Below are positions 9,606 to 17,003 of a stretch of DNA of 32,750 nucleotides, in pieces. The stretch comes from Algoriphagus sp. Its GTDB lineage: Bacteria; Bacteroidota; Bacteroidia; Cytophagales; Cyclobacteriaceae. Location of the stretch: contig JAGXQZ010000107.1 in the NCBI GenBank assembly GCA_018336015.1, positions 1-32,750 of the forward strand, read 5' to 3'. The notes beneath the pieces are model-generated. The model was not told the origin of the DNA, ran no database searches, and saw only the letters and a program-made list of their open reading frames with translations. The position numbers were made by a program, and so were the translations under genes. How positions within the stretch are numbered: position 1 is the stretch's first letter; every line of letters starts with the position of its first letter.

Positions 9606-9668
9606 ATTGGTGGGTTTAAGTAATTGTAATAATTCTGAATCAATTTCTAAAAACAATACTCAGATCCC

Positions 9669-9684
9669 ATCCTGTTGAATCCTG
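9669..9684. promoter_or_regulatory. tandem operator pair 1 (ATCCTG, 10-bp period)
   Basis: ATCCTG occurs at 9669-9674 and again at 9679-9684, exactly 10 bp apart, about 65 bp upstream of the susC start. It is one of three such pairs in this intergenic region, in the opposite orientation to the other two. It may bind a dimeric regulator on one face of the helix (inference). Confidence 0.5.
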
Positions 9685-9715
9685 CATAAAATTCAGAAAA
9701 TCAGCACTTAAACAA

Positions 9716-9734
9716 CAGGACACCACAGGACACC
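9716..9734. promoter_or_regulatory. tandem operator pair 2 (CAGGACACC, 10-bp period)
   Basis: CAGGACACC occurs at 9716-9724 and 9726-9734, a perfect 9-bp direct repeat with a 10-bp period. It is the strongest of the three pairs and reads GTCCTG on the minus strand. Confidence 0.55.
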
Positions 9735-9805
9735 TCCGTTTAAATCAGTATTTTGAAACTTGGGAATCAAAAAAAAACACCTTTGAGATAAAAGACTATA
9801 CAAAA

Positions 9806-9821
9806 CAGGATACATCAGGAT
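9806..9821. promoter_or_regulatory. tandem operator pair 3 (CAGGAT, 10-bp period)
   Basis: CAGGAT occurs at 9806-9811 and 9816-9821 with a 10-bp period. It lies exactly 90 bp from pair 2, about nine such periods, and is nearest to the plus-strand SGNH/cytochrome gene. Confidence 0.5.
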
Positions 9822-9952
9822 GCTTATTGTTTATTTTATACATAATAAGATTGAAAAATTATTTAGTCAAAAATATATAAGACACTATACAAAAACCATT
9901 GAATATTGAATTCATTCTGATTATACTTAAGCATTATTGTCAATAAGCATTT

Positions 9953-12900
9953 ATGAAAAAATTGATTTCAGCTCAATCCTATTTATTCATTTTTATTCTT
10001 TTAGGCGCTCTGTTAGCAAGCTGCACCCCAGAAAAAACCTTAGAACTCCGAAAAGGATCCAAAATTACCCTCGTGGGAAATAACCTTGGTTCCAGGATGA
10101 TGGAGTATGGACTTTTTGAAACTGAGATGCACATGAGGTATCCAGACAGTACACTTTTCATCCGGAATCTCTGTGATCCGGGAGACACACCCGGATTCAG
10201 ACCTAGGTCGGCATCCAATGACCCTTGGGCTTTCCCGGGAGCAGAAGAGTTTCAGGATGAATATGGGACTCATTCGGATTCTCAGGGATTTCTCGAAAAA
10301 CCCGATCAGTGGCTGACCCGACTTCAGGCGGATATCGTCATCGGCTTTTTCGGCTTCAATGAATCTTTTCAAGGACCTGAAAAACTCCAAAACTTCAAAG
10401 ATGAACTTGAAGCATGGATCATTCATTCCAAATCCCAAAAATACAACGGCAAGTCAGCACCCCAACTTGCCTTGGTCTCTCCTATTTCCTTCGAAGATCT
10501 GAGTGAGATCAAAGACGTGCCCAATGGCAAAAAAGAAAATGAAAACCTCTCCTTATACACCAACGCCATGGCGGATGCAGCCAAAAAGCATGACATCGTA
10601 TTTGTCAATGCTTTTGAGCCCAGCAAGGATTGGTACGAGGAAAGCGAAGAGCCGCTAACGATTGATGGTTCGCAACTCAATGAAGCTGGGTATGCCAAGC
10701 TGGCCGAACTTTTAGCCGATAAGCTTTTTGGAAAAATAAAAAAATCAGCAGAATCAAATCGCTCTATGATCCATCAGGCGGTAATGGAGAAAAACTGGTT
10801 TTGGCACAATGACTATAAAATTCCCAATGGAGTTCACGTCTATGGACGTCGATATGACCCTTTCGGCCCGGACAATTACCCCTTCGAAATCGAGAAAATC
10901 CGTCAAATGACCGCAATCCGAGATACGGCTATATGGGAAGCCAATCTTGGAAAAGTCAAAGATCTTGCCTCAGCCGATGCCAAAACAAGCTCCCTCCCTG
11001 AAGTGAAAACAAATTACAATCCAGAGGCAAATGGCAGCTTGGAGTACAAATACGGAGAAGATGCCCTGAAAACCATCAAAGTACCGGAAGGCTACAAAGT
11101 GGAGCTTTTTGCCTCAGAAAAGGAGTTTCCAGACCTGGCCAATCCCGTACAAATGTCCTTTGACAACAAAGGCCGCCTTTGGGTAGCCACCATGCCTAGC
11201 TATCCGCATTACAAGCCGGGAGACTCGCGTCCAGCGGATAAGCTGATCATCCTGGAAGACACCAACAACGACGGAAAAGCGGACAAGCAAACCACCTTTG
11301 CAGACAACCTTCATATTCCGGTTGGTTTTGAAATCGCTCCCGAAGGAGTTTATGTGTCCCAGGGTACCAACTTGATTCTATTGATCGATGAGAATAAAGA
11401 CGACAAAGCAGATAGAAAAGAAATTCTCCTGAGTGGATTTGATGATCATGACACACACCATGCGATTTCGGCATTTACCACAGATGAAAGCGGTGCGATC
11501 TACATGGCTGAAGGGGTGTTTTTGCATACCAACGTAGAAACTTCCTACGGCCCTGTTCGCGCGACAAATGGGGGCTTTTACCGCTATGAGCCCAAGCGTC
11601 ACAAGCTGGAGCGTGTCAACCAAGTCAGCATCCCTAACCCTTGGGGCATTGCCTTTGACGAGTGGGGACAAAACTTCTACGCCGAAACCTCCGGCCCTAA
11701 TGTCAACTGGATGCTTCCAGGATCTACCCTTCCTCGTTATGGAAACGGGAACTTCAAAGGACCCAACCTGATCGAAAAAGATCACATGGTGAGACCGACC
11801 TCCGGATTGGAATTTATCTCCAGCCGCCACTTCCCTGAAGACATACAAGGAGATCTGATCATCAACAATACCATCGGCTTCTTGGGCACCAAGCAACATC
11901 AGATGTTTGATGATACGGTAGGATTTACGACCAAGTGGAGACAGGATTTGGTGGTGTCTTCGGACCGAAATTTCCGCCCGGTGGATATGGAGATTGCTCC
12001 TGACGGCTCACTATACATCGTAGACTGGCATAACATCCTGATCGGACATATGCAGCACAATGCCCGCGATCCACTCAGAGACCATGTCCATGGACGAATC
12101 TACCGAGTAACCTATCCTTCCAGACCTTTGGTCACTCCTGCCAAAATTGATGGAGCAAGCATCTCCGAATTGCTGGAAAATCTAAAACTACCCGAATACC
12201 GGTCCAGATATCGCTCTCGTCGTGAATTGAGAGGAAGGGATGCCGCAGAGGTGACTGCAGCAGTAGAAAAATGGGTGGCCGGATTGGATAAAAATGACCC
12301 ACAGTATGAGCATCACCGACTCGAAGCGCTTTGGGTGACCTGGGGAGCCAATAAAGTCAATCAATCGTTGCTCAAAGAACTGTTGAAATCTGCTGACCAT
12401 CGTGTAAGAGCAGCTGCCACCCGGGTAGTGCGGTACACCGGACACCAGATAAAAGATCAGTCAGAACTCCTCATGGCTTCTGCCAAAGATCCTCATGGTC
12501 GAGTTCGCATGGAAGCCATAGCAGCAGCCTCCTGGCTGCCTAGAGAAATCGGAACACCGATTTTGGCTGAGGCAGAAAAACAACCCAAAGACAATACCTG
12601 GATTCCTCGTACCCTCGAAACAGCCGTTGCGCACCTGAATGGGCTTTCTGTCCAGCAGAAAAAAGAGGAGGACATCAAGTCCTCGCTGACAGGTTCGGAT
12701 CGGGAGCTATTTGTCCTCGGAAAAGAAATCTACGCCAGAGAAGGCTTCTGCGGCACCTGCCATCAGATGGATGGAGGAGGCTTGACCGCCTCACAGTTCC
12801 CTCCACTAAGAGGTACCCCTTGGGTGACCGGCAGTCCGGAGCGATTGATAAAAATCGTCCTCAAAGGCATCATGGGCCCTATCGAAGTAGCCGGTCGAGA

Positions 12901-13111
12901 ATATCCTGGACAGGTACCGATGACTCCTTACGAAGGCATGCTCAATGACACGGAAATTGCTGCGGTATTGACGTATGTCCGTAACTCCTTTGGCAATAAA
13001 GCCACTCCGATTTCACCTGATTTAGTGAAAAAGGTAAGAGACGAGGTGAAAGACAAGGAAGGCTTCTGGAGTCCAAATGAGCTATTGAAGATGCATCCGA
13101 TGGAGAAATAG
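9953..13111 (+). CDS. lipoprotein SGNH / beta-propeller / HEAT / cytochrome c fusion (membrane-bound dehydrogenase type)
   Basis: A 1052-residue protein with a lipoprotein signal (LLASC, Cys near residue 24). Residues about 35-265 form an SGNH-hydrolase-like domain (SKITLVGNNLGSRMMEYG, FFGFNESF, TIDGSQLNEAGYAKL). The usual nucleophile position reads GNN, and the block-V His of DGxHL is Gln, so hydrolase activity is doubtful. Residues about 375-720 form a beta-propeller of the PVC-type membrane-bound dehydrogenase family (VPEGYKVELFASEKEFPDLA and WGIAFDEWGQ). A HEAT-like helical region follows at about 750-900. The C-terminal cytochrome c has CGTCH (about 933-937) and a likely Met ligand (about 990). 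It probably oxidises a sugar-type substrate in the periplasm. It is divergent from susC and shares its operator region. Confidence 0.85.
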   Translation: MKKLISAQSYLFIFILLGALLASCTPEKTLELRKGSKITLVGNNLGSRMMEYGLFETEMHMRYPDSTLFIRNLCDPGDTPGFRPRSASNDPWAFPGAEEFQDEYGTHSDSQGFLEKPDQWLTRLQADIVIGFFGFNESFQGPEKLQNFKDELEAWIIHSKSQKYNGKSAPQLALVSPISFEDLSEIKDVPNGKKENENLSLYTNAMADAAKKHDIVFVNAFEPSKDWYEESEEPLTIDGSQLNEAGYAKLAELLADKLFGKIKKSAESNRSMIHQAVMEKNWFWHNDYKIPNGVHVYGRRYDPFGPDNYPFEIEKIRQMTAIRDTAIWEANLGKVKDLASADAKTSSLPEVKTNYNPEANGSLEYKYGEDALKTIKVPEGYKVELFASEKEFPDLANPVQMSFDNKGRLWVATMPSYPHYKPGDSRPADKLIILEDTNNDGKADKQTTFADNLHIPVGFEIAPEGVYVSQGTNLILLIDENKDDKADRKEILLSGFDDHDTHHAISAFTTDESGAIYMAEGVFLHTNVETSYGPVRATNGGFYRYEPKRHKLERVNQVSIPNPWGIAFDEWGQNFYAETSGPNVNWMLPGSTLPRYGNGNFKGPNLIEKDHMVRPTSGLEFISSRHFPEDIQGDLIINNTIGFLGTKQHQMFDDTVGFTTKWRQDLVVSSDRNFRPVDMEIAPDGSLYIVDWHNILIGHMQHNARDPLRDHVHGRIYRVTYPSRPLVTPAKIDGASISELLENLKLPEYRSRYRSRRELRGRDAAEVTAAVEKWVAGLDKNDPQYEHHRLEALWVTWGANKVNQSLLKELLKSADHRVRAAATRVVRYTGHQIKDQSELLMASAKDPHGRVRMEAIAAASWLPREIGTPILAEAEKQPKDNTWIPRTLETAVAHLNGLSVQQKKEEDIKSSLTGSDRELFVLGKEIYAREGFCGTCHQMDGGGLTASQFPPLRGTPWVTGSPERLIKIVLKGIMGPIEVAGREYPGQVPMTPYEGMLNDTEIAAVLTYVRNSFGNKATPISPDLVKKVRDEVKDKEGFWSPNELLKMHPMEK

Positions 13112-13158
13112 AAAGTCGGATGCTTCGACAAGCTCAGCACAAGTTTCGGATGATCTCT

Positions 13159-13193
13159 ATTCGATATTCGGAGTTCCTTATTCGTTATTGAGA
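13159..13193. repeat. heptad repeat array (ATTCGNT type)
   Basis: Five 7-bp units are seen: ATTCGAT (13159-13165), ATTCGGA (13166-13172), GTTCCTT (13173-13179), ATTCGTT (13180-13186), ATTGAGA (13187-13193). The units are degenerate, but the 7-bp spacing is exact. Confidence 0.75.
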
Positions 13194-13208
13194 AATTTCG
13201 CCCCCGGT

Positions 13209-13250
13209 AGTGTCACCACTAACGGAACCAAAAAAGGGAGTGGTGACACT
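13209..13250. repeat. 12-bp perfect inverted repeat
   Basis: AGTGTCACCACT (13209-13220) pairs with AGTGGTGACACT (13239-13250), with an 18-nt A-rich loop. No T run follows on the plus strand, so it is not a classic terminator. It may act as a structural element in the transcript of the cytochrome gene or be a small dispersed repeat. Confidence 0.7.
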
Positions 13251-13268
13251 CCCTCAGTCGAGCGTGAT

Positions 13269-13326
13269 TTCGGACTTCGGATTTATTCGAAATTCGATAT
13301 TCGGCGTTCGTTATTCGTTATTCGTC
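13269..13326. repeat. heptad repeat array (TTCGGAY then ATTCGNT)
   Basis: TTCGGAC (13269-13275) and TTCGGAT (13276-13282) are followed, after a 2-bp slip, by six in-phase units. These are ATTCGAA (13285-13291), ATTCGAT (13292-13298), ATTCGGC (13299-13305), GTTCGTT (13306-13312), ATTCGTT (13313-13319) and ATTCGTC (13320-13326). Confidence 0.8.
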
Positions 13327-13424
13327 TTTATTGAGTTATTGGTGGCATGATTTTTTTGGATCGTTCCACCAATACTTGTTTTAGGGGACTCATTATAAAT
13401 TCAGGTTTGAGGCTCCTATTTCTG

Positions 13425-13452
13425 TCGTAATTCAAAAATCGTAAATCGTAAA
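13425..13452. repeat. heptad repeat array abutting a start codon
   Basis: The units are TCGTAAT (13425-13431), TCAAAAA (13432-13438), TCGTAAA (13439-13445) and TCGTAAA (13446-13452). The last base of the array is the A of the ATG of the VCBS-repeat gene. The unit is the same as in the array at 1-28. Confidence 0.75.
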
Positions 13453-14564
13453 TGAAAGCTTCACTTTGTTTTCTAGCCCTAGCACTTCCTTTTCTTTCCT
13501 TTTCTCAATCCAAAACCCTCCGCTTCGAAAAGCAGCTAATCGCCTTTGAAAGCTATGAGTCAGTGGGTATCATGGATGTGGACAAAGATGGACACCTGGA
13601 CTTGGTGTCGGGAAGCTATTGGTACAAAGGCCCCAAATTCCTCGATCGGCAATTGATCGGCCAAGTGAAGCGATATGGAGAGTACTACGAAGACTTTTCG
13701 ACCATCCCGATGGATGTGAATGGGGACGGAAATATGGATTTCATCACCGGGGGCTGGTTTGAAGGAAAACTGATCTGGAAAGAAAATCCCGGCAAAAACG
13801 GGGAGTGGAAAGAGCACCTCATTGCCGAAACCGGAAACATTGAAACCGTCCGTGCTTGGGATTTGGACGGAGATGGAACCTTGGAAATTGTACCCAATAC
13901 CCCGAGAAAACCCTTGGCTTTTTACAAATGGGTTGGCCCAAACCAGTTTGAAAAATACGAGGTCTTCGAAACCCAAGGCCATGGACTCGGCTTCGGCGAT
14001 ATCAACGGGGATGGCTGGGGAGATTTGGTCAGCAGCTACGGTTGGTATGAGGCCCCTGCCGACCTGAGGTATGGGGAGTGGACCTTTCACCCCACTTTTG
14101 AACTCGGCGATGTCAGTGTGCCGATTATCGTGACCGACCTGACCGGAGACGGACTGAATGATCTGATTTTGGGAAATGGACACAACTACGGGCTTTTCTG
14201 GATGGAACAAAAACGGGATGCAGAAGGGAAAATCACTTTTGCCAAGCACGACATCGACCCCTACCACGCCCAATACCATGTGATGGAATGGATCGATCTG
14301 GATGGCGACGGCAAAAACGAACTGATCACAGGAAAGCGCTACCGAGCCCACAATGGCAAAGATCCGGGAGAATTGGATGAAATCGGCCTTTATTATTTCA
14401 AGTGGGACGGTAAGACCTTTGTCAAAAATGTGATCAGCTATGGTCCTTTCGGAGAGGGTAAGGGAACCGGACTTTACTTTTCCACAGGGGACTTAAATCG
14501 TGATGGAAAAATCGACATCGCAGTGGCAGGCAAGGATGGGTTGGCTGTGTTTTTTCAGAAATGA
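13452..14564 (+). CDS. secreted VCBS/FG-GAP repeat protein
   Basis: A 370-residue protein with a Sec signal peptide (hydrophobic core, cleavage near SFSQS). The mature part is made of about seven VCBS/FG-GAP-type repeats, each with a calcium-loop motif DxDxDG or similar. Examples are DVDKDGHLD (about 42-50), DVNGDGNMD (about 89-97), DLDGDGTLE (about 137-145), DINGDGWGD (about 183-191), DLTGDGLND (about 229-237), DLDGDGKNE (about 283-291) and DLNRDGKID (about 347-355). Together they suggest a seven-bladed propeller that binds calcium. No catalytic domain is seen; a carbohydrate- or protein-binding role is possible. It follows the SGNH/cytochrome gene on the same strand after a 340-bp repeat-rich gap, so it may be transcribed separately. 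The start codon is formed at the end of a heptad repeat array. Confidence 0.85.
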   Translation: MKASLCFLALALPFLSFSQSKTLRFEKQLIAFESYESVGIMDVDKDGHLDLVSGSYWYKGPKFLDRQLIGQVKRYGEYYEDFSTIPMDVNGDGNMDFITGGWFEGKLIWKENPGKNGEWKEHLIAETGNIETVRAWDLDGDGTLEIVPNTPRKPLAFYKWVGPNQFEKYEVFETQGHGLGFGDINGDGWGDLVSSYGWYEAPADLRYGEWTFHPTFELGDVSVPIIVTDLTGDGLNDLILGNGHNYGLFWMEQKRDAEGKITFAKHDIDPYHAQYHVMEWIDLDGDGKNELITGKRYRAHNGKDPGELDEIGLYYFKWDGKTFVKNVISYGPFGEGKGTGLYFSTGDLNRDGKIDIAVAGKDGLAVFFQK

Positions 14565-14607
14565 GCCTTGCCTAAATTACTTAACAGAAAATCGACCTGA
14601 AAAGAAC

Positions 14608-14644
14608 TTGCTGTACGTCCAAAATATTTATATTTACACGTACA
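14608..14644 (+). promoter_or_regulatory. candidate autoregulated promoter of the toxin-antitoxin pair
   Basis: A 7-bp inverted repeat, TGTACGT (14612-14618) and ACGTACA (14638-14644), encloses a TATATTTA (14629-14636) that resembles the Bacteroidota -7 box TAnnTTTG. TTG at 14608-14610 could be the -33 element. The antitoxin ATG follows 13 bp later. Repressor binding across the promoter by the antitoxin complex would be typical for such loci, but this is inferred. Confidence 0.45.
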
Positions 14645-14656
14645 ATTTATTGAATA

Positions 14657-14908
14657 ATGGATACCAAGCTCACACTTAAACTAGATAAAGGCATCATCGA
14701 AAAGGCAAAAGCCTATGCATCGGATCAGCAGGTGAGTCTGTCCAAATTGGTTGAAAACTATTTGAATTCACTTACATCAACTACACCCAAGAAGGATGAA
14801 ATTACCATTTCACCATTTGTAAAGAACGTGACAAGCGGAACCACCATTCCTGCTGATTACGATTACAAGAAGGATTACCAAGATTATTTGGAGGAAAAAT
14901 ACCGATGA
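14657..14908 (+). CDS. DUF6364-like antitoxin
   Basis: An 83-residue protein starting MDTKLTLKLDKGIIEKAKAY, a ribbon-helix-helix-like N-terminus (beta strand TKLTLKL, then helices up to about residue 45) seen in DUF6364 antitoxins. The C-terminal half (about 55-83) is acidic and tyrosine-rich and probably wraps the toxin. It overlaps the PIN toxin start by four bases (14905-14908), the usual arrangement for type II toxin-antitoxin pairs. An inverted repeat around a promoter-like sequence lies just upstream. Confidence 0.82.
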   Translation: MDTKLTLKLDKGIIEKAKAYASDQQVSLSKLVENYLNSLTSTTPKKDEITISPFVKNVTSGTTIPADYDYKKDYQDYLEEKYR

Positions 14909-15327
14909 GGAAAATCTTTTTGGACACCAATGTCATCTTGGATCTTTTAGCTGAAAGACACCCCTCCTATGACCCCATTGCTAAAATTGTGACACTTGCT
15001 GATCGGAAAGAACTGTATTTGGTCACTTCTCAAATATCTTTCACTACAGCGGAGTATGTCTTATCCAAATTTGAATCAAAGAAGTCTGCCTTACTAAAGC
15101 TTCAGAAATTTTCAATTCTCTGTCAGGTAGCAGATGCAAACCAAGAAACGATAGATAAAAGTCTAATGTCCGGTTTCAGAGATTTTGAAGATGCTGTTCA
15201 GTATTTCTCCGCACTTCAGGCAAACTGTGATTTATTCTTAACTAGAAACCAAAAAGATTTCAAGCAATCTGCATTGCCAATACTGACTCCTGAGGAATTT
15301 TTGTCCACCTATCGGAAATCCGGTTAA
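14905..15327 (+). CDS. PIN-domain toxin (VapC-like RNase)
   Basis: A 140-residue PIN-domain protein. The first acidic residue is in FLDTNVILDLL (Asp7), a second candidate is Glu50 in TTAEYVL, the third is in DFEDAVQ (Asp93 to Asp96), and the fourth is near Asp109 with the following TRN. These are the Mg-binding residues expected for a VapC-type endoribonuclease. Length fits the family (about 130-145 residues). Translation is coupled to the antitoxin by an ATGA overlap. The target RNA cannot be told from the sequence. It has the conserved acidic residues and so looks intact. Confidence 0.85.
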   Translation: MRKIFLDTNVILDLLAERHPSYDPIAKIVTLADRKELYLVTSQISFTTAEYVLSKFESKKSALLKLQKFSILCQVADANQETIDKSLMSGFRDFEDAVQYFSALQANCDLFLTRNQKDFKQSALPILTPEEFLSTYRKSG

Positions 15328-15354
15328 ATCTCGGATTTCAAAAAACTAAACCAA

Positions 15355-15918
15355 ATGACCCTCACCGAAACCTACGCCCGATTCCAATCAGGAGAAGTTA
15401 TTCCTCCTACCGATCCAGCATTTGCGGTAGTCATGCCGATTGTCAGTGAAACCTTACAGTTGATCGGGAAACTCAATGCCAGCGGAGATATCGCCGAAGC
15501 ACGGGAAATTCTCAGTCAGATTTTCGGTCAGGAGCTAGATGAAACTACCACCGTTTTTCCACCATTCACGACCAATTTTGGGCGATTTACCACAATCGGA
15601 AAAAATGTCTTCATCAACCATGGCTGTTCCTTTCTGGACCTAGGCGGAATCACCATCAAGGATAATGTGCTCATCGGTCCCCAAGTCAAACTCGTCACCG
15701 AAAATCATCCCCTAGATCCTGCCACTCGAAAAGGCCTGATCACCAAACCGATTTTGATTAAGCAAAATGCCTGGATCGGTGCAGGTGCAACAATTCTTCC
15801 CGGCGTAACCGTGGGTGAAAATTCTGTAGTTGCCGCCGGAGCGGTAGTTTCCAAAGACGTGCCTGACCATACCGTGGTGGGAGGAATTCCAGCCAAATTC
15901 CTTAAGAAAGTGGATTGA
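15355..15918 (+). CDS. hexapeptide-repeat sugar O-acetyltransferase
   Basis: A 187-residue protein with a short helical N-terminal region (about 1-70) and a left-handed beta-helix of hexapeptide repeats (about 80-180): NVFINHGCSF, ITIKDNVLIGPQVKL, AWIGAGATILPGVTVGENSV. The catalytic His is in VTENHPLDP (about residue 119), as in maltose/galactoside acetyltransferases. It uses acetyl-CoA to acetylate a sugar hydroxyl, presumably in the cytoplasm. It starts 27 bp after the PIN toxin and could share its transcript, though a functional link is unlikely. A strong terminator follows at 15962-15993. Confidence 0.9.
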   Translation: MTLTETYARFQSGEVIPPTDPAFAVVMPIVSETLQLIGKLNASGDIAEAREILSQIFGQELDETTTVFPPFTTNFGRFTTIGKNVFINHGCSFLDLGGITIKDNVLIGPQVKLVTENHPLDPATRKGLITKPILIKQNAWIGAGATILPGVTVGENSVVAAGAVVSKDVPDHTVVGGIPAKFLKKVD

Positions 15919-15961
15919 AACACAGATAGTCGCCGCGAAGCGCAGATAAGGGTAAAATGCC

Positions 15962-15998
15962 AAAAGCAGAAGAAAATGGTTTCTTCTGCTTTTTTTAT
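15962..15998 (+). terminator. rho-independent terminator after the acetyltransferase gene
   Basis: The stem of AAAAGCAGAAGAAA (15962-15975) and TTTCTTCTGCTTTT (15980-15993) has 14 pairs with an ATGG loop and is followed by more T residues. Confidence 0.9.
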
Positions 15999-16088
15999 TT
16001 CCAAAATCGAAATGAATTTATTTCAATAATTATTTATTGTTTTTCAATAAATTTTTACTGAGTTTTGAAAATTCAAATCCATACCTCT

Positions 16089-16652
16089 ATGAACTCAATC
16101 AAAACACAATGGAAAGAAAAGTGGGTCAATCAGCCTTCTTTAATGCTAATTACAGTAGTCATCTGGTCCATCTTTATCGGGCTGTGCATTCAGGCAGGAG
16201 CACTGCTGTTTACGGCAGTTTACAGCTTTTTCAATCCTGTTGTAGCTGAAAATCTTTACGAAGGTCTCAACCTTTCCACTTTGCGTGAACAAAATCTCTG
16301 GTATTATGGAGGAGTACTTTCCATCGTCCTATTTATCGCAGGTCAGAAAGCCTATCTTTTTTTCCTAATGATCCGAGTTTTTCTGAAAATCAACCTCGTC
16401 AATCCCTTCAGCAGGGAAATTTCCAACCTCATCTCGAGGATCAGCTATGTAGCCTTTCAGATCGGTGTGGCGATCATTTTGGCCTCGGGAGTATTCAAGG
16501 GAATGGGAAAAAGAGGCTACGATCTGGACGGGGTGCCTCAGCTGGTCGGCAATGGCTTTGAGTTCTTACTGATGGCAGCCCTGTTGATTGCCATCGGAAT
16601 GGTCTTCAAGCGAGGCGTGGAGATTCAGGATGAAAATGAGTTGACCGTCTAA
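16089..16652 (+). CDS. DUF2975 family membrane protein
   Basis: A 187-residue protein from the ATG at 16089; a TTG start eight codons upstream is possible but less likely. Four transmembrane segments are visible, at about residues 18-42, 70-92, 120-142 and 155-175, with a conserved VNPFSREISNLISRISY-type segment between the second and third. DUF2975 proteins are membrane proteins of unknown function that are usually paired with a small XRE regulator, exactly as here (3-bp gap). The role may be in stress response or in sensing at the membrane, but this is not established. Confidence 0.85.
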   Translation: MNSIKTQWKEKWVNQPSLMLITVVIWSIFIGLCIQAGALLFTAVYSFFNPVVAENLYEGLNLSTLREQNLWYYGGVLSIVLFIAGQKAYLFFLMIRVFLKINLVNPFSREISNLISRISYVAFQIGVAIILASGVFKGMGKRGYDLDGVPQLVGNGFEFLLMAALLIAIGMVFKRGVEIQDENELTV

Positions 16653-16655
16653 GCC

Positions 16656-16871
16656 ATGGCAATCATTGTAAATCTAGACGTGATGATGGCCAAGCGGAAA
16701 ATGTCCCTCAATGAGCTTTCCGAAAAAGTAGATATCACGCTCTCCAATCTGTCTATTCTCAAAACAGGCAAGGCAAAAGCCATCCGATTCAGCACACTGG
16801 AGTCCATTTGCAAGGCGCTAGACTGTCAGCCGGGGGATATTCTGGAGTTTAGAGATGATGACGGCACCTAG
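16656..16871 (+). CDS. small XRE/Cro-type HTH regulator (YozG-like)
   Basis: A 71-residue protein made almost wholly of one helix-turn-helix domain: MSLNELSEKVDITLSNLSIL forms helices 2-3 (about 16-35) and RFSTLESICKALDCQPGDIL the last helices (about 44-63). This is the short YozG-like group of XRE regulators that accompany DUF2975 genes. It begins 3 bp after the DUF2975 stop, so the two are cotranscribed. It probably represses its own operon. Confidence 0.9.
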   Translation: MAIIVNLDVMMAKRKMSLNELSEKVDITLSNLSILKTGKAKAIRFSTLESICKALDCQPGDILEFRDDDGT

Positions 16872-16881
16872 TTTCTTTTGT

Positions 16882-17000
16882 GTTCGGCGTTCAACATTCG
16901 GCGTTCGATATTCAATATTTTTAAATTCGAACATCAAATACCGAATATTGAATGATGAACAAACCAAACCCTGAACATCGAACCTTTTAACCCTTAACCT
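16882..17000. repeat. two-armed heptad repeat array
   Basis: The left arm has forward units GTTCGGC (16882-16888), GTTCAAC (16889-16895), ATTCGGC (16896-16902), GTTCGAT (16903-16909) and ATTCAAT (16910-16916). The right arm has units in the opposite sense: TCGAACA (16927-16933), TCAAATA (16934-16940), CCGAATA (16941-16947), TTGAATG (16948-16954), ATGAACA (16955-16961). More units reach to about 17000, just before the next ATG. The arms can fold into an imperfect hairpin. Confidence 0.8.
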
Positions 17001-17003
17001 CTG

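Larger units (their letters stand above)
9606..9952. other. divergent regulatory region between susC and the SGNH/cytochrome gene
   Basis: This 347-bp region is AT-rich and has no ORF of note. It holds three paired RTCCTG sites (9669-9684, 9716-9734, 9806-9821), long A runs near 9770, and a possible minus-strand -7 box (complement of CAAAAATA, 9868-9875) similar to the Bacteroidota TAnnTTTG consensus but without a convincing -33 element. Confidence 0.6.
13112..13451. other. repeat-rich intergenic region
   Basis: This 340-bp gap holds no credible gene. It contains a TTCGACAAGCTCAGCAC motif (13127-13141) of a kind I recall as dispersed in Bacteroidota genomes, two 7-bp repeat arrays (13159-13193 and 13269-13326), a 12-bp inverted repeat (13209-13250), and a third array that runs into the next start codon (13425-13452). 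Confidence 0.7.

Noticed and set aside
11378..11899. 173-residue minus-strand open frame inside the SGNH/cytochrome gene
   Set aside because: Shadow frame of a strongly supported gene; no domain features.
13560..14351. 263-residue open frame on the minus strand inside the VCBS-repeat gene
   Set aside because: It lies fully antisense to a gene with clear repeats and signal peptide; the frame is kept open by the repeated Asp/Gly codons.
16882..17000. CRISPR array
   Set aside because: The repeats are 7 bp, contiguous and degenerate, with no spacers and no cas genes nearby.
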